64,000 nucleotides of DNA from contig QNGE01001716.1 in assembly GCA_008508345.1 (NCBI GenBank), forward strand, positions 62,001 through 126,000, in the 5' to 3' direction. Of this stretch, positions 35,401 to 49,700 are shown in pieces. Within the stretch, counting starts at the first letter, position 1. Each line of letters begins with the position of its first letter. This stretch comes from Paragonimus westermani. Its lineage: Eukaryota; Platyhelminthes; Trematoda; Plagiorchiida; Troglotrematidae. The notes below the pieces were generated by a model. It did not search any database, was not told where the DNA came from, and saw only the letters and a program-made list of their open reading frames with translations. Both the position numbers and the translations under genes were made by a program.

Positions 35401-38400
35401 ATACGTATCTCCTACGGCTTTTTTTGAAACAAGTATTGTTGGTGTCATACACCCACGGCTGTAGGCCTAACTAGCCAAGCACCAAAAGGTCCCAACCGTC
35501 TAAGATGTCACGCACACTTAGAACCCGAAAACGGAGAGATGCAGTTTCCCTAGCCCAAATTAGCAGCTGACAGGAGCTAGCCCAACTTGTCCCTTCTGGC
35601 GTTTGGTTACAACAGAACTGATAGATGGAACTGCCAGATTACGATAAGGTTACAAGCGTGTACTAAAAATAATGTGTAGATGATGCTCTACGTGTTCAAG
35701 CAAATCTGGGTTTCGCATCTGAGACGGAGCGATTAGTTCAATCTAGAAATAATCATGACCTATTTACGTCGCATTAGATCAGGCTCAAAATGCAATGGTA
35801 TATGACGTCGACTTTAATCACTTAGTAGTATATATGATTACTTGTTTATATAAACAAGAACGTGAATGGAAAGCATTGAACAAGTTAAGTTTTAGGAGAC
35901 CAGAACCGATGAAGTTGTCAGAATTGCCAGAGACCGGTACAGCATTTCCCTTTCGAAGTCGAAACAGTACAGGCCTCGCGAGTTGGTTGAATTTCAATGT
36001 GGTAAGATAGGAGAGTCACTCAATTCAGGATTCGTACACTCTGTCTCCAGATAGCTAACGAACACAAGCTATGAGATATAAATCAGAAACAAGGAAGGGA
36101 CTATGAAGACGAAGATGGTAAAATGTTTTTTTTGTCTTGTCAGTCTGCTTTGGGCAGCTACTACAGTTCGGGCTACTTAGCCATTCTGAGTCGGGAGGAA
36201 TTATTTGGCATAAGTTTGTGTGGCCAACGCACATTCTTACTGTAATGAGGTGTGAACACTGTGCATGCACTAGGAACACCATCTAGACGCAGTCCACCTT
36301 CATTGACTCAAACGAGTAGTTGGAATTCAATAACAGGACGGAGTTCCGAACGAAAACTTCAAACATGATACAAGTGCTTCACTTATGTTGTCTTTGCTTC
36401 TTCAAAGACGATTGTGTTGGCTGCGACATGTGACCCAACCGGTAAAAAGGCGAATACCTAAGGATATACTCTGAGGTGAACCCGACACTGAGTCCACACA
36501 CCAGTAAAATCGAATTGCGTTACAAAGATGCATGTAAACTTGGTACAAATGCTGGTGATGTAAGTATCACATTTTGAGAAGTGGCGGCAGCAGACCACAT
36601 CAATCGAAGTACGATTGTGAAGTCAAGCTTGCCGAACAGAATCATCTATAGCCATGAAAAACGAAGGAACGGAAGACTTCCTCTTCTTCCTCCCCCCTTC
36701 CTTCCTTAACGTCGGTATCATCAAAATATTAACAATAATAATTCGGCATCCGTTTATCCGCTGCTTAACTAGGTAAGTTCATTTCTCGAACAACTACTGA
36801 CTACAGTCTGATGAAACGGTTCATTTGGAACTTGAAACAACAAACAGCTGATTATCTATTGATTGTGACAACCACGAGATGAATGGCATTGAACCCCACA
36901 CTGAAATAACTAATGACAATTGCCAAATCTTGCGGGCTCATGGATACGTGTTCATAACTAGGCGTGATATAAGTGCGATTCGTATCGTAAATAAATTTGA
37001 AAGCGAACAGAAAGCAAACAAATCATAACTTCCAATCAGGCACAAAGATTTTACTGGATAAATCGTAAACAGGTCGATCTAGCAATTTAAGGCAAATGGT
37101 GCTTTTGTTTGAGGATTCCAAAAGTGGAAGGTTTTGACTGTTCAGTCTGCATATTCAGGAAATATAAACAAACTAGGGGCGCTGTCATTGCAGAACCATA
37201 ATCGAGAATCGGTGATTAGCATATATCGTCAAACAAATCAGTCTAGGTATTGAAGTCAAGATATGGTTCTGTGTGACACCAAATGTCTTCTGAAAAAGAG
37301 CCGAAAGTTACTGTTTACCAGTGCCCAAGTACCTTTCTGAAACCGATTAATGTAAATGGCGTATCGTTCATGGAAGCCCGTTCAAATTTTACACGGCTCT
37401 CTCACAATTATTCGGGCATCTACGGCTGGTATTATGGAAACCATCCAGTATAAACATACGCCCCCAGATAAACAAAATAGGCAGGATAGCGTGCACCTCT
37501 CAACCCATACAGGTAGGACAAACATTTCATTTCGGATACACCGCCTTTACTCGGACCTGCCGTACTTTTACGGACGTGCACTAGCAGAGCTTTCAGGTGC
37601 TCAGAGTGAACAAAACAGTTTGCTGTTGCTATGGTCGTCAATGTAAACACTGTTCACGTGATTTTCGATGAAAATTGGTCGTTAATTTAATTAGTATTCC
37701 TCACCTGTTTCCACGTTACTTTCACTCGACTACCCTATCTCGGAAACGACAGTAATTCTGCCTGTGACGCACATCTCCTTACAATCAGTCTACTCTAGCC
37801 ATGAAGACCGGTGACTTGTTCAAGGAAGACCAATGTACCTCTTTCCAGTTTACCAGATATTTGTATACGCATGAACGAAACCACCATCATCTTGTGCTGT
37901 GGGATTACCCGTGACACCCATCCAACTTTCTGAAACGGAATAATGGCTCATCATTCCGCATTTCACATTTCGGTGGACCATCAATTACTTTGTTGTTTGT
38001 CGACCAGTGTTTTGAGTTCGATGGTATTGTGTTGAGTGGGGTGAACGGATATAGATCCAATGCGTGAACATATGAGGAATGTTGACTGAGTGATTTGGCC
38101 TTATTCATTAAGGACCACGTAAATTATGTTTATCGGTACGCGTACAAGGTCAATTTGTTTCACCCACTGTAGGTAAGTGTTTACGCAGCCAGTGCATATA
38201 CGCAGAAGTATAAGACATCTTAGAAAGGACAGTACGGTTGACACGAAATGTCACATTCGGATCTGTGCCATCTGAGTGTTACAAACCAACTTGTTCGCTC
38301 ATTTAGCCGACAGGTTAGTGAAAAACGGACGAGGCATTTACGGTGGTGACTGAACATAAGCTTGCGCACGCAAAAAACTAGTGTGTACACACATATTTTA

Positions 38401-40172
38401 GCTGTGTTCGCTTTCTTGTGGTCAATTGCGTATTACTGCAATATAATGTTAGTAACGTTTGTATTACGCGAACATACAACAGCGTGCTAACAGTAAGGGT
38501 TCAGATCTGCAGAAATTCAGTTCAGTTTAAGCAGGGATACCTAAACGAGTGCTCAGCTGTTCGCTAGTCACTGGTCCAGAGTCCAATGAACGCACAGCCG
38601 AAACGATCAATAGATGGTGATGAAGGCGAGGCCAGGAAACACATCCATGAAGGCAAGCATCAACAGGATTGTCTCAACGTCAGTAAATATTACGAACTCA
38701 CGGTACGAGAAACAGATTGTTGATAGTAAACACTCAGAAATAGTAGAAGTCCGGCAAACCCTTCGTGTTAAGTAACATGAATCCTAACTCTGAGAAGTAG
38801 TGCCAGCATACTCTGTTCACTCTCGCTTGGAAAACAACTTCACCAGTAAATTATTTGGCGGTGTGAGGTCGCAGTGAAAGGAGAAGAAAAAACCGGGCAA
38901 GAACAGTCTTCAGAAACCGATTGCTTTTGAGAGTAGAGACCGCCGTACGTTCAGAAAAGCCTCAAAGTAAATCGTAAAACGCAATCAGGAAATGGTCACT
39001 TTTGTTTTAAGGCTTGAAAGAAGTGCAAAATTTAAAAGTTGTAAACCATCGACTGTGTCCCACCTGTTTCGATGTACGATAAGTCTGGGAATGTAAGAAG
39101 GAATGTGCGGCTTGAAAAATGGTACTCCTTCGAATGGTATGAGTCAAATCCTTTTGCCATTACGCAATGAACTAAACGAACAGTTCCCACACAACTAACT
39201 CTCAAGGGCCGTGTGAAAACTTCTGAGGACCATTCAAAGATAACCGATGCTAAGCCATCGAATCTAAACTAATAGTCGTTCTGCGTAAGATTACGGTGCA
39301 TATGTATGAGAAGAAAGCAACTGAACAAGCCGATCAACCATAAAGAGAACTCTTTTTTTCTCGCTGTACTCTTTTATGCAGTGTACTTACTGTACAATAA
39401 ACTATTCGAGCTTTCATACCTATTTTCCATGCGTACGTCACACATTTAATCGCTCCAACATGCCTATAAAAAGATCATTCAAATGACTTATATACGCCTT
39501 TGTCCCCATGAGGAAAAATCAAACAACACTTACATGAATTTGTAGGATTTATCAATCGGAATTTTTAGGTAGCTAGACAGTCACGGTAAAGTGAAACTGT
39601 GACACCACCAAAAGTAAAAAGCCTTTGGTGTATGTGCATGTACGAATAGAAACAGATGACAGTCAATCTTGAAAACCAATTAGAAGAGAATACAGCTATA
39701 GACAACAAGTGTTTAACCTGAGAAATAAAACCATTTTCCACATAAGGTCCCTGATCGGTAGCCAGTGGACTCAACGTAATCATAGCCAATTCAACTTCGT
39801 TAGTGAGCTATCTCTTGGATATTCCAGAATGTTACACGCCTAGTCCGCCCTCCAGGGGTCAAAGAGGGGAAACGACACATGCATAACAGACAGAAAAAGT
39901 TGACTGAAAAAGATTCAGTTCAGTGTGATCATACATTTCATCGTTTGTAAGACAAATGACTTGTTAGTGGTAGAACAACCATTGATTCACGTGACTTCGA
40001 GTGCGAACCACACCTGATGGACTAAAGTGCGTTTGTCCACGTGCGAGCGACTAACCTACACTTGAGTCGTTTGGTTGTTTGGTAAACTAGTTGACACAGC
40101 TGGGATGATAAGGCATCGAGGAAAATGCACACGTTTCATCCTCTTAGAACAATCCACACGAAGCAAACATAC
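29491..40172. other. FHIP intron: no other gene recognised
   Basis: Contains scattered 60-140-codon ORFs on both strands without recognisable motifs, and a polypyrimidine tract at 36.7 kb. The missing FHIP exon of about 30 codons should lie between here and 9675, but could not be identified with confidence. Confidence 0.5.
36677..36708. repeat. Polypyrimidine tract (32 bp)
   Basis: Uninterrupted C/T run including six C in a row. On the FHIP sense strand it is polypurine, so it is not a splice polypyrimidine tract for that gene. Probably simple-sequence drift or TE debris. Confidence 0.75.
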
Positions 40173-40346
40173 CTCTAGAACAGACTGACAAAAATCCAGA
40201 GCGTTCAAGAACTCGCTGAATTTCGGAGAACGACTTTCTTGTTCATCCAATGCTTGCATCAAGGTGGGCCATTCTTCAGGTAAGTTAGTTGTCACCAAAC
40301 GTCGTGGAAGCTCTGCGTACAGTGTGGCAAGACCAGTGGCCAGTAC
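40173..40346 (-). CDS. FHIP1: FHIP1-type protein, exon with the VLATGL block (58 codons)
   Basis: The acceptor is TTGTTCAAG (AG at 40348-40347) and the donor is GTATGT starting at 40172. Both ends are phase 0, giving exactly 58 codons. The exon opens with VLATGLATLYAELPRRL, which with the preceding exon's SVCP makes the CPVLATGL-x-x-LY-x-x-LP block that marks FHIP1 proteins. It closes with FLNALDFCQSVLE, matching the FLMNSLEFCNAVIQ-like helix of the family. In the family about 30 residues (an AHPLV...NGFL-type segment) should follow before the exon at 9674. Confidence 0.88.
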
Positions 40347-43300
40347 CTTGAACAATTTTTAGAAAAAAACGAAATGTACATAAGAATATTTTGGTAAAAA
40401 CTAGATCTTATTAGAAAACAGGTTACGAAACCATTGTTTTTTAAACGGGATAAAGTCATTTATCAGTCGACAATATATATTTAACAAACACTGGTTGACT
40501 ACAGGGTCTACAGAGTGGGTCAACTTCTTGAAGGTTTTTCCAAATGCATTGCGTATGATGCAACCAACCATGCATACTCTTCCAGTGACGACAACACGAT
40601 GAATACGTGTGACTTTATGTAGGATCAGCACTGCAATGGGCCTTCGAGTACATGAGAAACCTTGGAAAACAAGAGAATTTCACGGTATACGCGTGTGGTA
40701 AGGAAGACACAGATCGGGCTAAATTGTATTCCAACGGGACACCAAAACAGATTACGGAACACCATAGATGACCGTTCGCTCAGACAGCTCAAGGGAGCGA
40801 TCACACAGACCATGGACTACTACATCACGTACGTAAACATACATACGTAACAAGACACGGGTTGGATCCGACTGCACAATGGCTTGAACTGACGGTCACC
40901 GCAAAAGTGATAAGGAATGTACTTGAGTAGTACGATTGCTTAAGAGTCGATTGTGAATTTGTATCAGTAAGATTACCAACTGGATTTTCTTCTGAATTCC
41001 CATTGTTTTTGACCGTTTCCTCCTTTGTATTTATACATCTGCTAATTTGTGGACAACTGTTTAGAACAACTGCAGCTAGAACTAATATACAGAGAAACAC
41101 AGATAGGGCTCAGGGCTGTCAGCGGAAGCAGACAGGTATGATGCTGTTGCCAAAGTGTCACACAAGCACGACCAGATGGAGGTTTTATTATGATAAATGG
41201 AGGGATGGTTGGGATTAAAGTTATAACCCCTTATGTCAAAACCTAAACTAGTAACACCGAGTTGTTTGCAACTTGTAAACAAAAGCCAGAATTGCAACTA
41301 AACTGAACGTGGTATCCAAGTAGCTCTCACTATCCCGTTTTACTAGCTGACCATCTTTTCACAGACGACGCAAACGAACGGCAGCCACATTCATACCAAT
41401 CAACCAGGTCATTCGCCTTATACTATGGTTTGTTAAACCGGAAATTAAGCAGTGGTGAATGTTTACCAACAAAACAGCAAAACAAAACGACCAACCCCTA
41501 GGGCGCTCTAATGAGAACTTACTGCCTTGTACCTAAAAGAGAATATTAAAAACGGTGGTTCGGTTCCACCGCCCAATGAACTTTGCTTCTGACGGATTCA
41601 TCCCTATACTAGTGGGAACTTGCAGCATAAGCCTATTTACTAGGTTGTTGTGAAAAGTTGATTATCGTGAAATTTATCGAACTCCATGACGAGATGTGCG
41701 ATAATATGAAGAATAGGCTGTTGCGGATTTGAGAAAAAAACAGTAAGAAGAAAAAACGAATTCTAAGAAAACTGTAACAGCTTAGTAATGTTAATTGGAA
41801 AGTCTAAGAGTTGTGTTTCTAGCAGTATGCTATTAACGGAAACGATCACTAATGAGGACAACAGTATGGTAACCAGGGCTAAGATGTCTGATCGCAACAG
41901 TCATCATGATACGATGTACAAGGATGCTCCAAACAATAACCGTACGATTGACAGCAACACACTCATCGTCGAATTATACACACACACATACTGTATTCAG
42001 ATTAAGTTTAGACAGGTAGCCAGGAGTAACCCTAGTAGATATGACCAACCAAATGCATGGAGGGAAAATAATTGAGGGTGCCAACTGCACTTTCAACATT
42101 CACCGAGAGTAGATACCAAAGAAAATCGCCAAAAAATACGAGGTTAGATATAGCCCACGCAATTCGGGCAACACTCTGGACAAAATATCGACTCTACTAA
42201 CCGGGCACAACTGTGAATTTCTCAGATGGATTTTTTAGCCCGGTTCGGGAAATGAATGGAGCGAACTCAGACGACAGCAAGTCGGCAGAAATGAATGGGT
42301 GTACGGTTGATACAAAACCAAAAGGACACCCACTATTTGAAACAACCGAAGGGAATCGAATTCAAAAGAAAACAGTAACTACAATTGTATGGAACAAAGA
42401 GATCTACGAGTGATCATTGCTCATGTTTGAACAAAAAGTTAGCATTTCATTGACGTAGTTTAACACCCCTGTACGACTAGTTAGCTGGGAACATCTATGT
42501 ACAAAATGAACTCGAAACTGTAAGCTGCGTGCCCTTGCGTAAAATATGCTCACCATAACTCCAAACTGTGCCTGCTGGAGATATGAACGTACAACCTGGT
42601 TGCCTTACTTTAAAAGAGAAACGACTGGTTAGTTTGTTCGATAGTCTGAGGTAGCGAAACAACAAAGACAGTCGGTTGTTACCGTTATACTCATCTAACT
42701 GAATCAACTTACTGGGTTGTGCATTTCAGCGCAAAAGGTGGCAATGTATCATTTGGAGACCACCATGTGCAACCCATTCATGGGCGTAAAATCAGATATC
42801 GTCGACGTAACTCCACAAAAGATCAGTGTTCATTTCGGAATGAGCATCTTCGCTCAAGCCACTGTGTTATTTGTGGGCGTTTCGATTTTTTGTTTTCTCA
42901 GAACTCAACTGTTTGCAAACATAAACCACCCGGTTGAAAGTTGAGCGACGAAGTGGAGCGAAACGCTCAACAAATAATATTGACTGTAAAATCATTCACA
43001 TCAACAGTGGAGTGGTACGGATGAGCACTTGGCAAAAACCGCAACAGATATACAGACCTTCTGCGAAGAAGCCTGTTTACAAGGTGCAAATACCATAGAA
43101 TTGGGTTTCGACCTACCAGATAGAACTATTGAACAAACGTGGACTGATCTGCCTAACTCTGAGCACCACAACGACCGCAGCACATACAACGAGCCAACAT
43201 TGGAACTGTGAAGCTTATTTGACAGTGCGAGCCTTTGTCAGGAAGTAAGTGGGTGCTGGGTTCCCCGATTCGTGTTTGCACTGTAGAGTTTGGAAACCTC

Positions 43301-46157
43301 CTCTCGCCTGAACGGGAGTTCGAATGATCAGCAGCAGCTACACTCAGTTCATGTACTGTTTCCCGCGTTCTACCACGTTTGCACTGGCATGTATCATGTT
43401 CATTAAAGTGCCGTAACGGGTAACCAGCGATCTAAACCTGTTCGCGTACGCTTATCAGACCAGGACAGTGACGCTGTTAGCATTAACAAAATGACGCTAC
43501 CTCATAACCTTGACCAGTCTGGCATTGAGCCGACGACAACCTACATTGGTACGGCCGTCTCATCAATTGCGATCAGTTTATCAGATTTGGAGTGAGAATT
43601 TTATCACCGTTCCCTATTAGTTCCAATGTTCTTCGAAGTTTAGTCTTCTGATTGCTATTGTTTTTACCTCATGTGGTACCCATCCCAATTACTGAGAATA
43701 CAGCGACATTTAAATACAGAGACGATGTGGTTTTAGGTACCACGCACCCTAATCGAGTTTATCCACTAAAATGTTTTGGACAATTTGTCTTAAGCGTCGA
43801 GTTGCTCAAAGTTCTACAGTCCATCTGGTAACGCATCCAAATGTATACAATAAATGTTATCTACGGAAAGTGACAAAAAAGGAAAGTTTCTAACGAGTAC
43901 CCACCTCTGTATCTGAAACGCAAATTCCTACCTCGTTTTCTACCCATGGTTAAAGCTGAGTACCAATGAGACTTGGTTGCCATCGTCTTTATTATCCTTA
44001 ACAATACACCAGTAGTTGATAGTGACGTTTGGCTGCCATAGAACCATAAGCATAAGCTATGATTTAACTACGAAATAGAATGAATCTAGTCTACATCGGG
44101 AAGCCGTTATCTGGATTCAGACGTGTGCGACCGTTGTGCTTCCACCTTAAAAGCAAATAACGAAGCTGTAAGTAGCAGTAAAACTACATATGCAATATAC
44201 GTTACTTGTCGTTTTCAATAACCTGTTTAATTACATGTTGATACTTTACTGACATCCCTGCCAAGCAACTTGCTTAACTGCCAGTGGTTCAAACCAGAGG
44301 CCAGATAGGTCACCAGAACTCAAATCAGGAGACTCAGTTTACTAGTGGCTGCTTTTAATTCCTTTTGTTAAGCCATAAATTAGCTATCTAGTACACTACA
44401 CCAGTAGGCTGGGGAATCAGCAAACAATGCACTGCTTATTGAGCAAAAGGGTAACATTGTTAACAGATGGCCTAACCACCTAGATATATGCAGTGTCAAG
44501 GGTTGTGTGGAAGTGATCGGTCTTTATGATGTAGGTGAAGCTTTCAAGCCTCCTGGTCATACGCCCACCGATGCCATCTACTACGCGTGACTGAACCCAA
44601 GAGTCGAGGGACAACGACTTTAATACGACCCATAACTTCAATGATAAGCAGCCAGTGTGTGCAACCTTAAAGTATCCACTTTATATTGATGACGTTTCAC
44701 ATAGCTAGACAGCTTTTTTGTAATGTCGGACAAAGTAAATCTCTCTCCATCTCATATAACTTACTCGGTCGGTACTCTTCACTGGATTTATCGTAAATCG
44801 TTTACCTTTCAGGTATGCTGTCGAAAAACTGCACACACTTCGCAAGACCTCCAAAGCATCCATCACGTCATTAATGATTATTTCGCAAACAGTTTGTTGA
44901 GTTCCTTGTTTCTGACCATTTTAGAAAGTTTTATAATTTTTTACTGCAATAAGTTACCTGATAAATACCCAAAATTTGACCTTTTCTAACCAGTTTCATC
45001 TGCACGCACCCATTCTTATTCTAGTCCAAAAGTGGCTCGACTTTCAAGCTTCTTACCATTCCTAAATATTTTACAAAGATGAACCAACGGTTCTGCACAG
45101 CTGACATTAATTTTCAGGAAGTTCACAGCTAACTTTGTCAACACCGTTGTCGTTGTTATGACACGAGTGTGTACACAAAATATGTGGACGCGTAGAAAGC
45201 TGGAAATGCAACCATCAAGAATTAAACAGAGTTTTACCGGTTTGAACTGAATGAGCGTGGATCGAACATGTAAGCTTATGTATAAATGCACATATGCAAA
45301 ATGCTTAACTGGTCTTGACCAGTTCTGCTTCGACGACCACCACTCGCAAGCTTTCCGGTCACATTTCTGCAAGTCCACGCCAGATATGGAGTATGTGAGT
45401 GGAACCACAGGTGTTTCAGCACGGACTATTTAGTTTAGTACATGTGAGCAGGCATCATGTTTCTCCTCGATAACTGTGACAAGATAGTGCAAAACGAATG
45501 CACCGGCCATGTGCATTGTGAAGTTCTCGAGGTATAGATAGAAGGTATTTGCCACATAACCACAAACGTCAGGGTTTAAGTCCCACTTCATATGTGAGTG
45601 TGAACTGTTGATAAGCTTGGTGCCAGTGTATTGCTTAAGATCAAAGTGGCCAATATAAACTAAGAAAGCACACTGTTCAACCACGTTAATGTAACAGTTG
45701 TTGACACTGATGGTCAACCATCACACAAACACTATACGAAACAGAGAAACAAAAAGGATTTACGAGGGATTCACAGCTTAAAAACTGTTTCAGTTATTCT
45801 TCAAAACTGGCAACATAACGCTTTCTCTGAAAATATACACACAAAATCAGGTGATTCACAGAACGACCAGCATATAGAAACCGTAAGAAACGTATGCCCA
45901 GAAATTTTTAGACAGTTCACAAAAATCTGTTTTGCAATGCACTAAGGATAAAAGTGTACTGCATAAGAGTTGCCGTTTAAGACTTAGAAACCGACACTAT
46001 ACGATTAGTCTGTCGCAAAAGAAACCTCAACAGTGATTTTGGATTCAAGTCACCAGCTCAGCCCATTTTTTGGTGGTAGTGGTGGTATGGCAGCGATAGT
46101 AGCAGTAGTTATAATACTGTATAAAAATCCACCATGAAGTCAATGTTGGAAACTCAC
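40347..46157. other. FHIP intron (5,811 nt)
   Basis: Starts at a GTGAGT donor (46157) and ends at AG (40347). Inside, a short minus-strand stretch at 41.38-41.42 kb resembles the 3' part of the LINE relic at 18.5 kb. The minus-strand ORF 45430-45717 (95 aa) and plus-strand ORFs near 42.2-43.2 kb have no recognised domain. Confidence 0.8.
41370..41425 (-). repeat. Short fragment related to the LINE 3' region at 18.5 kb
   Basis: GCAGC(C)ACATTCATACCAATC followed by a CGCCTTATA-like tail parallels GCAGCATTCATACCAATCGG at 18513-18533 and its flank. The similarity is short but ordered, and suggests a second, very decayed copy of the same LINE family in the same orientation. Confidence 0.35.
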
Positions 46158-46751
46158 CGGACAAACAGACGAATGTTCAGCAACACCGTAGCTAAATTCA
46201 TCGTCTTTCAGTGAGTAGGTAGACACGAGCAACAGAGCGTCCCGGGCTTGCCAGGCCAAATCTCCCTCTCGAAACACGAAGGGCACGAGTAAGTCAAACA
46301 ATGAATCAATGCTCGGCAGTTTATCCTGAATGCTCGATTCAAACGAAGAGTGGCCGACAGAAATGTTTGGTTTGGGTTCCACATTCCAAGTCCAATCAAC
46401 AAATTCATTCACCTGAAACTCGTTTGGATTGTGCTTCCAGTTGACAACATGATCGGACGAGCTGTCCAAATCTCCTTCGCTAGTTCTCAGTGTGGACGGC
46501 TGAACTGGGTCAATGAGGCCAAGACACCAGCGACGAAACAGCATTAGTTCGCCAGCGGTCATCGGCTCCTGTAAACTGACATCTAAATTAGGATCCGACG
46601 TAACGGGCGTTGTCTCACGATGTCCAATTTCTGGATATTGGGAGCACAGTGCCACGCAAACGGAGTTCAGGGTGCGAACAAGAACGCGCTCCACCGCCAA
46701 ACATGAACGGATAGCACAGTGGTGAAGCGTGGCCAGTAGCGGAAGAGCAAA
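46158..46751 (-). CDS. FHIP1: FHIP1-type protein, large exon (198 codons)
   Basis: The acceptor is TTTTTACCACAG (AG at 46753-46752) and the donor GTGAGT starts at 46157, phase 0 at both ends, 198 codons without a stop. The N-terminal helices (FALPLLATLHHCA, LVRTLNSVCVALC) match the alpha-helical repeat that follows the KxxQLKxYExL segment in RAI16-like proteins. A variable polar stretch follows (about residues 45-130). The C-terminal part, LFDLLVPFVFREGDLAWQAR then DALLLV, is the most conserved block of the family (LLPFVHREG-x-x-x-QARDALLL). The exon ends in EHSSVCP. The recognisable motifs and good splice sites make this a real exon. Its identity as FHIP1 rests on motif memory, not a search. 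Confidence 0.88.
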
Positions 46752-49700
46752 CTGTGGTAAAAATTAACACAAACCATTTTAAAAACGACGAGAGAACATA
46801 ACGAATAAATGCCAAATCCTTCCATCATACCTCGTGAAGAGTTGCAGCGGAGTTGGCTAGTAAAAAATCAACAGGTTGAAACCGTTATCAAAACGAACCT
46901 TTAGACAAACTGATCAACAAGAGTATAGGGTTTGATCCTAAACCATCTCGATGAACTCTCAGTGTTTCAACGACGATCATGACCACTGCGTAAGCTTTAG
47001 TAAACATGTGTTCAAACTTTTTGTTGTCGTTATCACAGTTTGAGCTCGAAAACAGCAGGTCAGAATTACTTATAAGGATTAACGTTTTGACAAGTGAACT
47101 GTTTCGTTGGAGCTTAATCCGTCGCAGTAAGTCTTTGTAATCGTCCTGATTCTTTCTGGTTTCTCGTAACTCGACTAATATACGGAACCGTTAATGCTCG
47201 ATTATTCGAACAAGTGCATAACGGCTTAGCAATAACTCGAGAAAAGTAAAAGCATCACAGTTCGAATTGTCTTTTGTCGGTACAGCTTGTACTACTAGAA
47301 CTACTGATATTATAAGAAGACATCTAAGTCGCAGTTAACTACAACACTCATACTTTTGACCGAACTACAAAAAATATATGCTGTTAATTACTGAGGTCTC
47401 ACCTAAAATGACCCCAAGTACCCATTTCTCTATAGGTATTATTGATATGACTGTGTGAACGGTGATTCAGATAAAAAACATTTTTCTTTTGTAAACTTTG
47501 TATGCACTTCCCATAGGCGTAGGTGAAACGTCATTTCCACGCGTAGTTTCAACGAAGATGGTCAAGTGCGCCAAGAATTCTTATTCAGATACAAGTGTTC
47601 ATTTGTCCGTGTAGCTGGATTGCAATTAACCCCTTCAGACTGCAGTAACTAAACAGGTAAGGTCGGAATTTTATATATCAGTTTGCCCAAGCCGTCTGTT
47701 CTGCTTGGCAATCGAACCAAAGTATGCAACATGGCCATCCGGTGAAGCTGCAGTGTAGTGAGCCAAGTCAAACGCTCCAAAGTTAAATTGAATCGGGGCA
47801 TAGAATGTGAGAAAGTTTCTGGTCAAACGGCTGAGCACTTTGCTGATCTATCAATAAATATCGTAAGGTGTGCTAAACAGACCTTGTGCTTAGCTTAACG
47901 AAACCATCGTGATCCAAATGCATTCAGATGTCCCTCAGTTTCAAGTAAAAATCCATCGCCTGTCGTCTTAATCACAGATTATGACTTGGCAGTCAGGTAC
48001 GGGATTACTGAACCCCTATCAATGACTCGTTTTGTAAAGGACCGCTCACTTTCCATTGCAGATAGGCATCATGGAATGACTACTGGCTCCTCCTACGTAC
48101 ATTTTTGTCGCAATAACCATACTGACTACTTAGTGGTTGTAAGACAAACGGCCTCCAAGTAGATATCGCTATAACGAAGCAATACACTACCGATCAATTA
48201 TCAAAGTTAAGAAAATTACCATCAGCTAAATTCACGGAAGATCGTACACTCCACTGTCCGTCACGAATCGGAGCATGGCTTCTCGAGGGGATGACTACAT
48301 CCTGCGTTTGGCTAGGTGAGGTCACTTCACCTACGATCCAGCGAAAAACTGTAGGTGTACTCAACGAGCTGTTCTACAAGTGTGTTTAGAAGTTGCTATT
48401 TATTCACACATCATACGGCCGTCCGTTGGACGTCAGATGCTGCATTAATCAGTGGGTAGCAAGCCATATTCAGCGATAATCACAAAATGAATTTAACAAC
48501 AAAAAGGCCTAATTATTGCCTAGTTCATTGAAACAATGTTCACGTCTTAGTGCTGTGAATGAGGCAACAAAGCGTGGTACTTTATGTTGTTTTTCTGAGC
48601 CAAAGTCTCTCAATATTAGATAGAGCAATGAGAATATAATGGCCAGCGATCATGTGGCTTCTCCAAGAATCTTGGATGCAACCGTATTTTGTTGCTTGTC
48701 TGTTCTGTAAGCACGATTCTATGTACGCCCACCATGGGAGACTTGATATGAACTCATTGCCGCTTTCTTCAGCCGTGTAACTAACTGCACGCAACGAATA
48801 CTTGCTCCTCCCCTAACGACCTATCTGTTATTCCCTTCTTCAAGGCCGTTTAACCTGGATATTTCAAGCGGTGTTTAACGCACTCAGAGTTTCTATGCAA
48901 TTCTCATCTGGCAAACGTTTGCGTGCATCCGAGTGGGCTGAAGCTTACTTCGTGCTCCATCTCCTTCTTCCCTCGATTGCTGCCGTTGGTCCCAGACTAG
49001 GTTAAAACTAAGTGCTAATTCTATTTCCCAACACTACTGGAAATATACGGCTTGCTTCCAAACACTACTGCGTTATTTTAGTTCGGTGCCCGTTAGAACT
49101 ACATTTCGGCTGTTCTTCAAGAAAGACGTTTTAAATTGTAAATGGACGAGCATCGAGCGCATATCCACTTGTTTACTACAAGATGTAGAACGTTGTCCAA
49201 CTGGATGCCTGCCACCTGGGCTCTTAGATTGTATTTTGTACTTCATCTTTGTGAAGAGAAAACATACATAGTAGCGTCTTCAAATAACGATATTATTTTC
49301 ACAGGAGCTGCCAGATTTTTATAAGTTCCGAATTCAGTAACAGAACTTCTACAAATCTCTAATAATAGCAAGCCACGTGTGTAGAACTTTGTTGGTAGCT
49401 TACAGCTGTATCAATGGATTTCACTTGAATATTTCTTGATAGATTGCCCTCGTCGACGTAAAACTGAGTACGAAACAGCTTGAACTTGCGGATACGTGAA
49501 CGACTGTTAACGACATGACAATACCGCTTGGTTCATAGATTAAATATTAGAGTTACAAATAAGTCGGTGTCTGTCGGCTGGAGCACCTGAAGCGTAAAGA
49601 AGTAGATGCAGTATGACTTCGCAAGTTATGAATCCCGTGGTCTACTTTTGTCGAATATGACACTGAATTCACATATTCTGTGGACCAGCTAAATTCCTTC

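Noticed and set aside
36815..36850. Possible hammerhead ribozyme core (CTGATGA ... GAAAC)
   Set aside because: The core words are present, but stem II would be about four pairs and no stems I and III could be formed from the flanks.
39720..39815. Minus-strand segment reading SPLATDQGPYVENGFISQV, resembling the missing FHIP exon (HPLV...NGFL)
   Set aside because: The motif is suggestive and close to exon 40346-40173. But the only in-phase acceptor lacks a pyrimidine tract, the donor would be GTTAAA, and the spacing before NGF is about eight residues too long. Kept as a candidate to test, not annotated.
46831..46856. 26-nt micro-exon candidate (minus) between the FHIP exons at 56.8 and 46.7 kb
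   Set aside because: It has AG and GTATGA borders, but its phase conflicts with the preceding exon. Direct joining of the two large exons already restores the family motif.
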